The notes: generated from the letters alone by a model not told the origin. A stretch of DNA of 64,000 nt from Pseudomonas sp. RIT-PI-q (GCF_001297125.1 NZ_LHPC01000053.1:86010-150009); one strand, 5' to 3'; positions 50,306-59,674 are shown, counted from the stretch's first letter. A program made the numbers and translations.

Positions 50306-51535
50306 TTACTCGACTTGGCCGGCGCGGGACAGCACGGCGTTGAGCAACACATCGGTGCCCTGACGCACGTCTTCGGGCAGCACATCTTCGGCTTCGTTAT
50401 GGCTCAAGCCGCCGACGCACGGGATGAACACCATGGCCGTCGGGCAGAACCGCGCCAGGTGAATCGCGTCATGCCCGGCGCCGCTGACAATCGATTGCTG
50501 AGCGTAGCCCAACCCGTCGACCGCTTGCTGCACCGCCGCCACGCAATCGACATCGAACGGCGTCGCCGGGCTGATCCAGTGCGGGGTGATCGTCAGGTTC
50601 AAGCCGCGACCGTCGGCGATTGCCTGTAGCCGTGCACGCACCTGCTGCTCCATCGCATCAATGGCTTCATCGCGGTGATGACGCAGGTCGACGGTGAAAT
50701 TCACCAACCCCGGAATGGTGTTGCGCGAGGACTTGTTGATGCTCAACTCGCCGACGGTGGTGAGGCCTTCCGGTGCGAAATCGGTGGCCAGGCCTTCGAT
50801 GGCCTGGATCATCCGCGCCACGCCGTACAAGGCGTCCTTGCGCAACGGCATCGGCGTGGTGCCGGCGTGCGCTGCCATGCCTTCGACCCGCACGTCGAGC
50901 CAGCGAATCGCCTGGCCACCGCTGACCACGCCGATGCTTTTGGCGTTGTCTTCGAGAATCGGACCCTGTTCGATGTGCGCTTCAAAGTACGCATCCACCG
51001 CGCCGCCCAACGGACGCTCGCCGGCATACCCGGTGCGCTGCAACGCCTCGGCGACACTGATGCCATCGATGTCACGCACCGCCAACGCCGCGTCCAGTGG
51101 CATGATTCCGGTGAACACCGCCGAGCCGAACCTCGCCGGGGTAAAACGCGCGCCTTCCTCGTTGGCCCACACCGCCACTTCCAGCGGCTTGCGGGTCTGG
51201 ATGCCCAGATCGTTCAGGCAACGCACCACTTCCAGACCGGCGAGCACGCCGTACACACCGTCGAAACGCCCGCCCTCGGGTTGAGTGTCGAGGTGGCTGC
51301 CCATCATCACCGGCGCGGCGTCAGGATCAGTGCCAGCACGGCGGGCGAACAGGTTGCCGATGGCATCCACGCTCAAGGTCATGCCGGCTTCGCGGCACCA
51401 GTGGGAAAACAGTTCGCGACCGGCCTGGTCTTCATCACTCAGGGCCAGACGGCAGCTACCACCGCGTGCTGTAGCGCCGATTTCAGCCATGGCCATCAGA
51501 CTCGCCCACAGGCGTTCACCATTAATCTTTAACAT
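50306..51535 (-). CDS. Zn-dependent hydrolase, hydantoinase/carbamoylase family amidase
   Basis: 409 residues of the M20-like N-carbamoyl-L-amino acid hydrolase / beta-ureidopropionase / allantoate amidohydrolase family. Metal ligands are visible: GSHLDTQPEGGRFDG, WANEEGARF, EAHIEQGPILE and the late SGAGHDAIHLA and HNEAEDV motifs. It hydrolyses ureido or amide bonds, for instance N-carbamoyl amino acids. Neighbours include an MHS transporter and a deacetylase-fold enzyme, suggesting uptake and breakdown of an N-substituted amino acid or ureide. The exact substrate is open. Confidence 0.88.
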   Translation of the reverse strand: MLKINGERLWASLMAMAEIGATARGGSCRLALSDEDQAGRELFSHWCREAGMTLSVDAIGNLFARRAGTDPDAAPVMMGSHLDTQPEGGRFDGVYGVLAGLEVVRCLNDLGIQTRKPLEVAVWANEEGARFTPARFGSAVFTGIMPLDAALAVRDIDGISVAEALQRTGYAGERPLGGAVDAYFEAHIEQGPILEDNAKSIGVVSGGQAIRWLDVRVEGMAAHAGTTPMPLRKDALYGVARMIQAIEGLATDFAPEGLTTVGELSINKSSRNTIPGLVNFTVDLRHHRDEAIDAMEQQVRARLQAIADGRGLNLTITPHWISPATPFDVDCVAAVQQAVDGLGYAQQSIVSGAGHDAIHLARFCPTAMVFIPCVGGLSHNEAEDVLPEDVRQGTDVLLNAVLSRAGQVE

Positions 51536-51558
51536 GAGTTACTCCACGAATTGAGCTC

Positions 51559-51657
51559 TGTGTAGGAGCCGGCTTGCTGGCGAAGGGGCCCTTGGGACGG
51601 GTATCAATCTTTCGGACGCCTTCGCTGGCAAGCCAGCTCCTACAGGGGTGCAGTTGT
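51559..51657. repeat. REPIN with a diverged left arm
   Basis: The left arm TGTAGGAGCCGGCTTGCTGG is altered relative to the right arm GCTGGCAAGCCAGCTCCTAC. It lies between the carbamoylase and transporter genes. Confidence 0.8.
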
Positions 51658-51673
51658 TTGTGATTGATCGGAT

Positions 51674-52984
51674 TCAGGCATTGGCAAATTCGATGCGCTC
51701 GGCGCGGGCATGGCGACGCGCAAGGGACAGGACACAGATCAGCGACGTCGCGGCGATCAGGCTGTAGAACACCGCCATCGGCCACCATTGACCGGCGTAT
51801 TTGTGCGCCAGCATCGTGCCGATCAGCGGCGTCAGGCCACCGGCCAGGGCTCCACAAATCTGGTACGCCAGAGAGATCGCGGTGTAGCGCACGCGGGTCT
51901 CGAACATGCCGCTGACGTAACCGGCGATCACCGCGTAAAACGACGCCATGCACACCACGGCCAAGGCGATGCCGAGGATAATCAGCGGCGCCTGGGCCGA
52001 GCTGACCAGCACAAACATCGGGTACGGCGAGCCCATCGCCAGCAACGACATCAGACACAGAAAACGCGTCGCACCAATTTTCTCGGCGACCCACGCCGCC
52101 AGCGGCTGGATGCAGAACTGAATGATCGCCACCACAAACAGGCACTCAAGAATCAGCGAGCGCGGCAGTTCGAGTTGTTGCGTGGTGTAGGCGATCATGA
52201 AGGTGTTGGTGAAATACACCCCGGCAATCCCGAGGGTATTAGCGCCGATGCACAGCAGCAGCGGACGCCACGCGGTGCGCAGGACTTCCATCACTGGCGC
52301 CTGCTCCTTGCGTGTGCTTTTGCTGGCCAGTTCGCGGCTGGCGAGGAACTCCGGCGACTCATTCACGCCCAGTCGAATCGCCAGGCCCACCAGCAGCAAC
52401 AATGAACTGGCGAGGAACGGCAGGCGCCAGCCCCAGCTCATCAAATCTTCTTCCGGCAAACGGGTGACCGCGCTGAACGCCAGCAGCGACAGGATCAAAC
52501 CGGCCGGGCTGCCCAGTTGCGCAAAGGAGGCGAAGAAATTGCGTCGACCTTTCGGCGCATGCTCACCCGCCATCAACACCGCCCCGCCCCACTCGCCACC
52601 GACGGCAATGCCCTGGACGATGCGCAGCAGAATCAGCAACACCGGCGCCGCTACGCCGATTTGTGCGTAGGTCGGCAACAAGCCGATGCACACCGTGACC
52701 ACACCCATCATCAGCAAAGTAATGATCAGCGACTTCTTGCGGCCGATCCGGTCGCCGATATGGCCGAAGATAATCCCGCCCAACGGCCGCGCAAAGAAGC
52801 CCACGGCGAAGGGGCCGAACGCGGCCATGGTGCTGAACAGTTTGTCGTCGGACGGGAAGAACAACGCGCCGAACACTAGCGCGGCAGCGGTGGCATAAAT
52901 GTAAAAGTCGTACCACTCGATCATGGTGCCGATGAAGGCGGCGGCTGCCGCACGGCGCGGCTGGGAAGAAGCTTGGGGCTTCAT
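51674..52984 (-). CDS. MFS transporter, metabolite:H+ symporter (MHS) family, copy 1
   Basis: 436 residues with about 12 helices. N-terminal RAAAAAFIGTMIEWYDFYIYATAAALVF and GHIGDRIGRKKSLIITLLMMG are typical MHS motifs, as is GEWGGAVLMAGEHAPKGRR. Such proteins import carboxylates, betaines or similar metabolites with protons. The AAGGAG ribosome site precedes the ATG at 52984. The gene is divergent from a LysR gene, and the shared intergenic region holds a 15-bp motif repeated before the third transporter of this locus. It is closely similar to copy 3 (58276-59577). Confidence 0.87.
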   Translation of the reverse strand: MKPQASSQPRRAAAAAFIGTMIEWYDFYIYATAAALVFGALFFPSDDKLFSTMAAFGPFAVGFFARPLGGIIFGHIGDRIGRKKSLIITLLMMGVVTVCIGLLPTYAQIGVAAPVLLILLRIVQGIAVGGEWGGAVLMAGEHAPKGRRNFFASFAQLGSPAGLILSLLAFSAVTRLPEEDLMSWGWRLPFLASSLLLLVGLAIRLGVNESPEFLASRELASKSTRKEQAPVMEVLRTAWRPLLLCIGANTLGIAGVYFTNTFMIAYTTQQLELPRSLILECLFVVAIIQFCIQPLAAWVAEKIGATRFLCLMSLLAMGSPYPMFVLVSSAQAPLIILGIALAVVCMASFYAVIAGYVSGMFETRVRYTAISLAYQICGALAGGLTPLIGTMLAHKYAGQWWPMAVFYSLIAATSLICVLSLARRHARAERIEFANA

Positions 52985-53085
52985 AGGTCGGGCTCCTTTG
53001 ATTGTTTTTTTGGCAGGAGAGAAACGGCTGAATCAAGGCACTCTGACGGCGCCTGTCTAGGTGTGATTTATCGTCCCGGGGCTAT

Positions 53086-53100
53086 GATTAGTCAATTTTC
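53086..53100. promoter_or_regulatory. Shared 15-bp motif GATTAGTCAATTTTC, site 1
   Basis: It lies in the divergent region between transporter 1 and LysR 1. The identical 15 bases occur at 59675-59689 in the equivalent position of the second LysR/transporter pair. A TATAAT box (53130-53135) precedes LysR 1. Confidence 0.65.
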
Positions 53101-53146
53101 TATTTATTATGCGAAGTATTACGCCACCTTATAATCGAGTGATTTC

Positions 53147-54079
53147 ATGGCCGAACGCGATGTGCAACGCCTGCTCAACGACCGCCTGGACTGGAACCTG
53201 CTGCGCACCTTTCGGGTGATCGGCCAGGAGCTGAGCATCAGCCGTGCCGCCGCCCGCCTGCACCTGACACAACCGGCGGTGAGCCAGGCGTTGAAGCGTC
53301 TGGAGGAGCAACTGGGTCGGCAACTGATCGCCCGCCGTGGGCCACGGTTTGCCCTGACCGAGGTCGGAGAACAGATCTTCGAACTCGCCGGGGAAATCTA
53401 TGGGCAGATGTCCCAGGTCAGCAGCGTGCTGGAGCAGCCGGCCGACGAAGTGATCGGCAAGGTTCGGCTGTTGATCATCAGCCGGATCTTCTCGGACCGC
53501 TTCGATGACTTCCTCGCGGACTTTCATCGGCAGCATCCGCGTGTGGATCTGGAAGTGGATGTGATGCGCAGTTCCGACATCGTCAGCGCCTTGCAGGAAA
53601 AGACCGCGACCCTCGGCCTGAGCCTCAATCGTCGCCCGCAGCCGCGCCTGGAACAACGGCTGTTCCTGCGTCAGCGCTATGCGTTTTTCTGCGGCAAGCA
53701 CCATGCAATGTTCGGCCGGCAGAACGTGGTCGAGGGGGATTTGCAGCGCGAGAATTTCGTCAGTTTCACCAGCGACCAGATTGGCGGCATGCTCTCGCCG
53801 CTGACGATATTTCGTGATCAGCAGGGTTTCAGCGGACGCATCGTCGCCTCGTCACCGAGCCTGGAAGAAGTCCGGCGACTGGTGATCGCCGGGTTCGGCA
53901 TTGGCTGTTTGCCTGAGCACGTGGTGGCGGCGGACGTCGAAGCGGGTTTGCTCTGGCGCCTGCCGCCCCACGAAGGGATTGCCGATGTCGACATTCATTT
54001 GCTGTGGAACCGCGAGCAGCGCATGAGCCGGGCCGAGACGATCTTCCTTGAAAGTCTGCAACAACGGCTGACGGCCTAA
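53147..54079 (+). CDS. LysR-family transcriptional regulator, copy 1
   Basis: 310 residues. The N-terminal winged helix (LLRTFRVIGQELSISRAAAR and LTQPAVSQALKRLEEQL) is followed by a substrate-binding domain. Across most of its length it matches the second LysR of this locus (59735-60694), for instance RENFVSFTSDQIGG and GFGIGCLPEHVV. It is divergent from transporter 1. Its stop overlaps the convergent RraA-like gene by four bases. The likely effector is a substrate or intermediate of the surrounding catabolic genes. Confidence 0.88.
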   Translation: MAERDVQRLLNDRLDWNLLRTFRVIGQELSISRAAARLHLTQPAVSQALKRLEEQLGRQLIARRGPRFALTEVGEQIFELAGEIYGQMSQVSSVLEQPADEVIGKVRLLIISRIFSDRFDDFLADFHRQHPRVDLEVDVMRSSDIVSALQEKTATLGLSLNRRPQPRLEQRLFLRQRYAFFCGKHHAMFGRQNVVEGDLQRENFVSFTSDQIGGMLSPLTIFRDQQGFSGRIVASSPSLEEVRRLVIAGFGIGCLPEHVVAADVEAGLLWRLPPHEGIADVDIHLLWNREQRMSRAETIFLESLQQRLTA

Positions 54080-54687
54080 ACGCTCAATACCTGCGCCACC
54101 GGCTCCCCGGCGCGTAAACGTTCGAGCAAGCGTGGCTCGGCGCGATCCGAGGCCAGCGCGCGCTCGATGACGTTTTGCGCGGTGACCGGGTCGAGAAACA
54201 GCACGCCGTTGTCGTCCGCCAGCACCAGATCCCCGGGGTGCACCGTGACACCGGCACACTGAATCGGCTGATTGATCTGGCTGTCGCCACGGCCATGCAG
54301 CTTGGTGGTCAGCAGGCTGGTGCCGCGGGCGAAGACCGGCAGCCCGGCCTCGCGCAGTTCCAGCAGATCGGTGACCACGCCGTCGACCACAATGCCCACA
54401 GCCCCGGCACAACTCGCGGCGCAACTGGTGACGGCGCCAACCGGGGCGTGTTGCCAGTCGCCGCCAGTGTCGATTACCAGCACATCGCCGGGTTTGATCA
54501 ACGCCAGTGCCTGATTGACCGCAATCGCATCAGCGCCGACCAGTTTCAGCGTCAGCGCGCGGCCGACGATTTTCACGCCGGGCACCATGGCTCGTAGCTG
54601 CGAGTCGGCAAAGCCCTCCTCGAGAAAATGCCCGAGGGTCGGAAAACTCACCGCGTTGAGCTGTTCGATCAGCTGCGACTCATCCAT
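54076..54687 (-). CDS. RraA-like / HMG aldolase family protein
   Basis: 203 residues from the ATG at 54687, with AAGGAG upstream. The RraA/4-hydroxy-4-methyl-2-oxoglutarate aldolase fold is shown by GRALTLKLVGADAIAVNQAL, GDVLVIDTGGD, GIVVDGVVTDLLELREAGLPVFARG and the later LADDNGVLFL. It could be a lyase for a 4-hydroxy-2-oxo acid; RNase E inhibition is unlikely outside E. coli-type RraA. Its start overlaps the upstream ridA-like stop by eight bases, so the two are cotranslated. Confidence 0.84.
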   Translation of the reverse strand: MDESQLIEQLNAVSFPTLGHFLEEGFADSQLRAMVPGVKIVGRALTLKLVGADAIAVNQALALIKPGDVLVIDTGGDWQHAPVGAVTSCAASCAGAVGIVVDGVVTDLLELREAGLPVFARGTSLLTTKLHGRGDSQINQPIQCAGVTVHPGDLVLADDNGVLFLDPVTAQNVIERALASDRAEPRLLERLRAGEPVAQVLSV

Positions 54688-55072
54688 GCTGCGGCTCCTT
54701 GGCAATCAACTCGGCCACACAATCGATTTCCAGCGAAACACCCCACAGCGCCACACACACCGTGGTTCGCGCCGGCGGTGCATGGCCGAGGAACTCGCGA
54801 TACACCGCGTTGAACGGCTCCAGTTGCGCCGGATCGGTGAGGTAGGCGTTGACCTTGATCACGTGGCTGAAGTCGGACCCGGCTTCAATCAGGATCGCCT
54901 CCAGGTTGCGCAAGGTTTGCCGAACCTGTTCGGTGAAATGGGCCGGCTGATCATCAAGCCCGCTCTGGGCCGGAATCTGCCCGGCGGTGAACACCAGATG
55001 CCCGCTGACCACCGCTTGGGAGTAAGGGCCGACCGGGCCGATGAAGCCCGGGGCCGATTGAATTCTGCGCAT
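54680..55072 (-). CDS. RidA/YjgF-family enamine/imine deaminase
   Basis: 130 residues: GPYSQAVVSGHLVFTAGQIP, a long middle helix and the Arg-bearing ARTTVCVALWGVSLEIDCVA, where the arginine binds the substrate carboxylate. The family hydrolyses reactive enamines or imines formed by PLP enzymes, or acts on related metabolites in catabolic operons. It overlaps the RraA-like gene downstream and lies 18 bases after the second transporter. Close coupling suggests a dedicated step in the local pathway and not only general housekeeping. Confidence 0.87.
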   Translation of the reverse strand: MRRIQSAPGFIGPVGPYSQAVVSGHLVFTAGQIPAQSGLDDQPAHFTEQVRQTLRNLEAILIEAGSDFSHVIKVNAYLTDPAQLEPFNAVYREFLGHAPPARTTVCVALWGVSLEIDCVAELIAKEPQHG

Positions 55073-55090
55073 GGTGTTGAACTCCGTTAA

Positions 55091-56470
55091 TCAGGCTGCA
55101 GCCGATTTGATTGATTTTCCGAGAACGGGATCAGCGGCCGGCACTGCCGTCGGGACTTCGCTGATGTCTCGCTTGAAGGTCTCGGTCAGCAGCAACAGCG
55201 CCACCAGCGAAATCAACGCCGCACCAATCATGTACCAGGCCACCGAAGAGCCTTTGCCGGTCGCTGCGAGTAAGGCGGTGGTGACGATGGGCGTCGCCGC
55301 ACTGCCGAGCAGGCCGGACAACATGTAGCTGATCGACAACCCTGAGTAACGCACTCGTGTGCCGAACAGCTCGGCGAGGAACGTCGCAATCGGTCCGTAG
55401 TTGGCCGCGAACGCGGTCATCAACAGCAGGTAGCCGAAGATCACCAGCGGCAGCTCTTTGGTGTCCATCAACCAAAACAGCGGGAAAGCCACCAACGCTT
55501 CGGCGACGATGCCGGCAACGATAATCGGCTTGCGTCCGTAGCGGTCCGACAGCGCGCCGAACACCGGCAACATGACGATGCACCAGGCGCAGGACAGCAG
55601 CACCACGCCGAGCATCACGCTGCGGCTGAACCCGAGATTCTGCGTGCCGTACGTCAAGCCGAACGCGACGATGATGTTGAACGATGCACCGGTCGACATG
55701 GTGGCAATCCCGCCCAGCAGCACTTGTTTCCAGTATTTGCGGAAGACTTCGGCCAGCGGCATTTTGACCTGGACCTCGGCTTCCTTGACCTTGTTGAAGG
55801 CCGGGGTTTCAGCGATGTTCAAGCGGATGTACAAACCTACGGCGATCAACAGCACGCTGGCCAGGAACGGGATGCGCCAGCCCCACGCCAACAGGTCTTC
55901 GGGGGACAGCCACGCCGCGATCAACAGGAACGCCAGGTTGGCAATCATGGTCCCGGCCGGCACGCCGATCTGCACCCATGAACCATACAAGCCGCGTTTA
56001 TTGGCCGGCGCATGTTCCACCGCCATCAACACCGCCCCGCCCCACTCGCCGCCCAGCGCCAGGCCTTGAATCACCCGGAGCAGCAGCAACAGGATCGGCG
56101 CCCAGATACCAATGGCCGCGTAGTTCGGCAATAACCCGATGGCGAATGTAGCCGCGCCCATGGTCAGCAGCGAAACCAACAACATCGACTTGCGTCCCAA
56201 ACGGTCACCGAAATGACCGAACAGTGCCGCACCGACAATCCGCGCCAGGTACGCCGAAGCAAACGTACCGAAAGCCAGCAATGTACCGATCAACGGATCG
56301 AAGTCCGGGAAGAACACTTTGTTGAACACCAGCGCCGACGCGGTGGCGAAAACAAACAGGTCGTACCACTCCACGGTGGTGCCGATCACACTGGCCACGG
56401 CAACTTTCTTCATGCTGATTGCAACTTCAGGAGGTGCGCCGGACTTTTCTACAGGCGATAGATCGCTCAT
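55091..56470 (-). CDS. MFS transporter, MHS family, copy 2
   Basis: 459 residues with MHS features: VASVIGTTVEWYDLFVFATA, FGHFGDRLGRKSMLLVSLLTMG and GEWGGAVLMAVEHAPANKRG. It is less like copies 1 and 3 than they are like each other. It probably heads the transcript transporter-RidA-RraA. A perfect 17-bp palindrome lies 12 bases upstream of the start, in front of the CTGGAGA ribosome site. It imports an unknown carboxylate or amino-acid-like compound with protons. Confidence 0.86.
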   Translation of the reverse strand: MSDLSPVEKSGAPPEVAISMKKVAVASVIGTTVEWYDLFVFATASALVFNKVFFPDFDPLIGTLLAFGTFASAYLARIVGAALFGHFGDRLGRKSMLLVSLLTMGAATFAIGLLPNYAAIGIWAPILLLLLRVIQGLALGGEWGGAVLMAVEHAPANKRGLYGSWVQIGVPAGTMIANLAFLLIAAWLSPEDLLAWGWRIPFLASVLLIAVGLYIRLNIAETPAFNKVKEAEVQVKMPLAEVFRKYWKQVLLGGIATMSTGASFNIIVAFGLTYGTQNLGFSRSVMLGVVLLSCAWCIVMLPVFGALSDRYGRKPIIVAGIVAEALVAFPLFWLMDTKELPLVIFGYLLLMTAFAANYGPIATFLAELFGTRVRYSGLSISYMLSGLLGSAATPIVTTALLAATGKGSSVAWYMIGAALISLVALLLLTETFKRDISEVPTAVPAADPVLGKSIKSAAA

Positions 56471-56482
56471 TACTGTCTCCAG

Positions 56483-56499
56483 GAGTTCTTCAAGAACTC
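56483..56499. promoter_or_regulatory. Perfect 17-bp palindrome before MFS copy 2
   Basis: GAGTTCTTCAAGAACTC has 8-base arms around one central base. It could be an operator or an mRNA hairpin near the ribosome-binding site. Confidence 0.5.
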
Positions 56500-56557
56500 G
56501 TATTTAATTGTTTTAACTGGCAGTAAAACGTTCGAAATGAGGAATTGTTGTTATAGA

Positions 56558-56577
56558 TCGCCCAACTAAATGGGCGA
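56558..56577. terminator. Hairpin between the dehydrogenase and transporter genes
   Basis: The arms TCGCCCA and TGGGCGA enclose a 6-base loop in the 127-base A/T-rich gap. The role is uncertain because both flanking genes run on the minus strand. Confidence 0.35.
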
Positions 56578-56597
56578 ATATGCAAGGCGCTTACTTA

Positions 56598-57527
56598 TTA
56601 ATAACCGAGTGTTCTGTCCGCACAATTCAATAGCGGCTCACCGGCATTCAATCGGCGGAAGTTTTCTGCTACTTGTTCGGCAATACAGTCGTGGGAGGCT
56701 GCCGAGGCCATATGTGGGGTGATGGTGACGCCGGGCATATTCCAGAGACGATGATCGACCGGCAGCGGTTCCTGTTCGAAAACATCCAGCAGAGCGCCGC
56801 GTAATTTTCCTCGGCTCAACGCTTGTTCCAGATCGTCGATATTGAGATGCCCGCCTCGACCACAATTGACAATGGAGGCGCCATTGGCGAGGTGCTCAAA
56901 CGTTGCACTGCCGAGGATGCCGCGGGTTTCACTGGTCAGGGGCAACAGGTTGATCAGCAGCTCCAGGCCATCGAGAAACGGATTGAGTTTTTCCGCTCCG
57001 GCGAAGGTCTGCACGCCCGGCAAATCCTTGCTGCGACGAGCCCAGCCACGGACGTCATACCCGGCCGCAGCCAGGTCGAGGGCAATAGCGCTGCCCAACG
57101 ACCCGAGGCCCATGACCCCGACTTTGAACTGCCCCGCCGCCCGTTGCAGCGGACGCTCCCAGCGCTGTTCCTGCTGCTGTAATAACACTTGATCGAAGCC
57201 GCGGTGAAAGTGGATCACTGCCCAGCGCACGTACTCGGTCATGCCTTGACGGTGGCCGGGGTCGACAACCCGGCACACGGGCAAATCCGGGCACGACGGG
57301 TCGTGTTCCAGGTGATCGATGCCAGCGGCCACTGAGTGGATGACCTGCAGGTTCGGCAACGCAGCGAGGCTGCCCGGCAAGGGAAACCAGCACGCGGCAA
57401 TCTGCGCGTTCCTGGCCAACGGATCATCGGCCAGCACGGTGGTGAGCTGCGGCGCGCTGCGGGCAAACGCAGCTTGCAGTTGCTTGAGCAGCAGGGTATC
57501 GCGGGACAACAGAACCACGGTGTTCAT
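56598..57527 (-). CDS. D-2-hydroxyacid dehydrogenase, glyoxylate/hydroxypyruvate reductase (GhrA) type
   Basis: 309 residues. The NAD(P)-binding motif is GVMGLGSLGSAIALDLAAAG near residue 140. The catalytic residues are Arg in NCGRGGHL, Glu in DVFEQEPLP and His in TPHMASAAS. The family reduces 2-oxo acids such as glyoxylate or hydroxypyruvate. The gene overlaps the upstream class II aldolase gene by four bases, so the pair probably act in sequence. Enzyme direction and substrate are inferred only. Confidence 0.88.
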   Translation of the reverse strand: MNTVVLLSRDTLLLKQLQAAFARSAPQLTTVLADDPLARNAQIAACWFPLPGSLAALPNLQVIHSVAAGIDHLEHDPSCPDLPVCRVVDPGHRQGMTEYVRWAVIHFHRGFDQVLLQQQEQRWERPLQRAAGQFKVGVMGLGSLGSAIALDLAAAGYDVRGWARRSKDLPGVQTFAGAEKLNPFLDGLELLINLLPLTSETRGILGSATFEHLANGASIVNCGRGGHLNIDDLEQALSRGKLRGALLDVFEQEPLPVDHRLWNMPGVTITPHMASAASHDCIAEQVAENFRRLNAGEPLLNCADRTLGY

Positions 57528-58279
57528 GACAGATAGGACTCACGCTGGGATTCGATCAGGGTTAAAGCGGCCTCCCAGGCCAAGTCGATGATGTTGTCCT
57601 GCTCATCGCGGTCAAACTGTTCGGCGGTGTGCGCACAGACTTCCGGCGATGGGTAATGCAACGCCGAACCACCGGACAGTGCCGCCACTTGCGCCTGACA
57701 GGCACGCTCCAGAAAGTGAATTTCCTGGAACGCCTGGGCCACGCCCGAGCCACCGACCAGCAACCCGTGATTGCGCAGGATCATCGCCCGGTGCGGCCCC
57801 AGGTCGGCAATCAAGCGCTCGCGCTCATCCAGCGACAGGGCGATGCCTTCATAGGTGTGATACGCCAACTTGCCGTAGAACTTCAGCGCGTGCTGAGTGA
57901 TCGGCAGCAAGCCTTGTTTCTGCGCAGCGACCGCCATGCCGGCAGCCGTGTGAGTATGGATCACACAGTTCAGATCCGGGCGGGCCATGTGGATCGCCGA
58001 GTGGATGACGAAGCCAGCGGCGTTGACCCGATGACCTTCATAAGCCGGGTCGACCACTCGCCCCTCTTGGTCGATACGCACCAGGTCCGAAGCGCGCATG
58101 CGGTCGAAAATCACCCCATAACGGTTGATCAGAAAATGATGCTCGGGCCCCGGAATCCGCAGAGTGATGTGCGTGTCGATCAAGTCGGTCATGCGAAAGT
58201 GCGCGACCAGTCGATACAGCGCAGCCAGTTCGCAACGGGCTTGCCATTCAACCGGGCCGATGTGTTCAGGTTTACTCAC
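57524..58279 (-). CDS. Class II aldolase/adducin family protein
   Basis: 251 residues. Zinc ligands are seen in CVIHTHTAAGMAV and a further His in RNHGLLVGG. Early AALYRLVAHFRMTDLIDTHIT is typical of the family, which includes sugar-phosphate aldolases and decarboxylases of 3-oxo-tetronates. Its ends overlap the transporter gene upstream and the dehydrogenase gene downstream by four bases each. This makes a tight transport-aldolase-reductase operon. The substrate is unknown. Confidence 0.88.
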   Translation of the reverse strand: MSKPEHIGPVEWQARCELAALYRLVAHFRMTDLIDTHITLRIPGPEHHFLINRYGVIFDRMRASDLVRIDQEGRVVDPAYEGHRVNAAGFVIHSAIHMARPDLNCVIHTHTAAGMAVAAQKQGLLPITQHALKFYGKLAYHTYEGIALSLDERERLIADLGPHRAMILRNHGLLVGGSGVAQAFQEIHFLERACQAQVAALSGGSALHYPSPEVCAHTAEQFDRDEQDNIIDLAWEAALTLIESQRESYLS

Positions 58280-59577
58280 GAATACACCTCTTTAGCAGCG
58301 TGGGTGACGACCGGGTTGGCGCGCAGACGCGCCAGGCCGCAAACACCGATCAGGGACAGGGCTGAGAGCAAGGTGAAGAACACCGCCAACGGCAACCATT
58401 GTCCGGAAAACTTGCTCGCCAGCAGCGTGCCGATCAGCGGCGTGGTGCCGCCGGCCAGCGCGCAACTCAGCTGGTAAGCGATAGAAATGCCCGAGTAGCG
58501 CAGGTGCACCGGGAATGCCTGGGTCATGTAGCCGGCGATCACCGCGTACAGCGCCGAGAGAATCACCACCGCCAGCGCAATGCCGACGGTCATCAGCACG
58601 ATGTTTTGCGTACCCACCAGCAGGAACATCGGATACGGCGTGACCATGCACAGCAGCGCAACCAGTTTGAGGAAGCGCCCTTCGCCTATGCGCTCGGCGA
58701 GCAATGCGGAAAGCGGTTGCGAGAGCAACTGAATGACGGTCACCAGAAACAGGCAATCGAGGATCGTCGAGCGAGCGATGCCTTGATACTGGGTGACGTA
58801 AGTGATCATGAAGGTGTTGGTGAAAAAGAATCCGGCCGAACCGATGGTCACCGCAGCGGCGGCGAACAGGATCTGCCGCCAGCAGGTGCGGATGACATCT
58901 TTCACCGGGTATTTGGCGGTCTCGTTGTTGTCCCGCGCCTTGGCGAATTCCGGCGACTCGTGAACGCCGGAGCGAATCATCAGGCCGACCATCATCAGCA
59001 CACCGCTGGCGAGGAATGGCAGACGCCAGCCCCAGGCGAGGAAGTCTTCCGGTTCAAGGGACGTCACCAGGCGAAAGGCGATCAACGCCAACAGCAAACC
59101 GGCCGGGCTGCCGAGTTGGGCGAAAGACGCGTAGAAGGTTTTACGCTTGGCCGGTGCGTGCTCGCTGGCCATCAGCACCGCCCCACCCCACTCGCCACCG
59201 ACCGAAATGCCCTGGATCAAACGCAGCACAATCAGACCGACCGGCGCCCAGATGCCAACACTGGCATAGCTCGGCAACAGGCCGATGCCAGCGGTCGCCA
59301 AACCCATCAGCGCCATGGTTACCAGCAGCATTTTTTTGCGGCCGAGGCGATCGCCCAGATGACCGAACACCATGCCGGCCATTGGGCGAGCGATGAAACC
59401 GACAGCGAAACTGCCGAAAGCTGCCAGGGTACTCATCACCGGGTCGCTGCTAGGGAAGAACACTTGCCCGAGCACCAACGCCGCTGCCGTAGCGTAAATG
59501 TAGAAGTCGTAGAACTCGATGGTCGTGCCAATGAAGGCAGCGGCCGCAGCTCGACGCGGTTGAGGGGTAGTGTGCAT
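58276..59577 (-). CDS. MFS transporter, MHS family, copy 3
   Basis: 433 residues from the ATG at 59577. N-terminal RRAAAAAFIGTTIEFYDFYIYATAAALVLG and later GHLGDRLGRKKMLLVTMALMG and GEWGGAVLMASEHAPAKRK nearly mirror copy 1, so the two are paralogs. It heads the operon with the aldolase and dehydrogenase and is divergent from LysR 2. A 15-bp motif identical to that before copy 1 lies in the intergenic region. It probably imports the substrate of the local enzymes. Confidence 0.88.
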   Translation of the reverse strand: MHTTPQPRRAAAAAFIGTTIEFYDFYIYATAAALVLGQVFFPSSDPVMSTLAAFGSFAVGFIARPMAGMVFGHLGDRLGRKKMLLVTMALMGLATAGIGLLPSYASVGIWAPVGLIVLRLIQGISVGGEWGGAVLMASEHAPAKRKTFYASFAQLGSPAGLLLALIAFRLVTSLEPEDFLAWGWRLPFLASGVLMMVGLMIRSGVHESPEFAKARDNNETAKYPVKDVIRTCWRQILFAAAAVTIGSAGFFFTNTFMITYVTQYQGIARSTILDCLFLVTVIQLLSQPLSALLAERIGEGRFLKLVALLCMVTPYPMFLLVGTQNIVLMTVGIALAVVILSALYAVIAGYMTQAFPVHLRYSGISIAYQLSCALAGGTTPLIGTLLASKFSGQWLPLAVFFTLLSALSLIGVCGLARLRANPVVTHAAKEVYS

Positions 59578-59674
59578 GCAAAGACCCTGTGTATTTATAG
59601 TTTTGGGCAGGTACTGAAGGCTGTTTACGGATTGCACTCTGTGGCGCTTGTTAGCTTTATCGCTTCCGTGCCAG

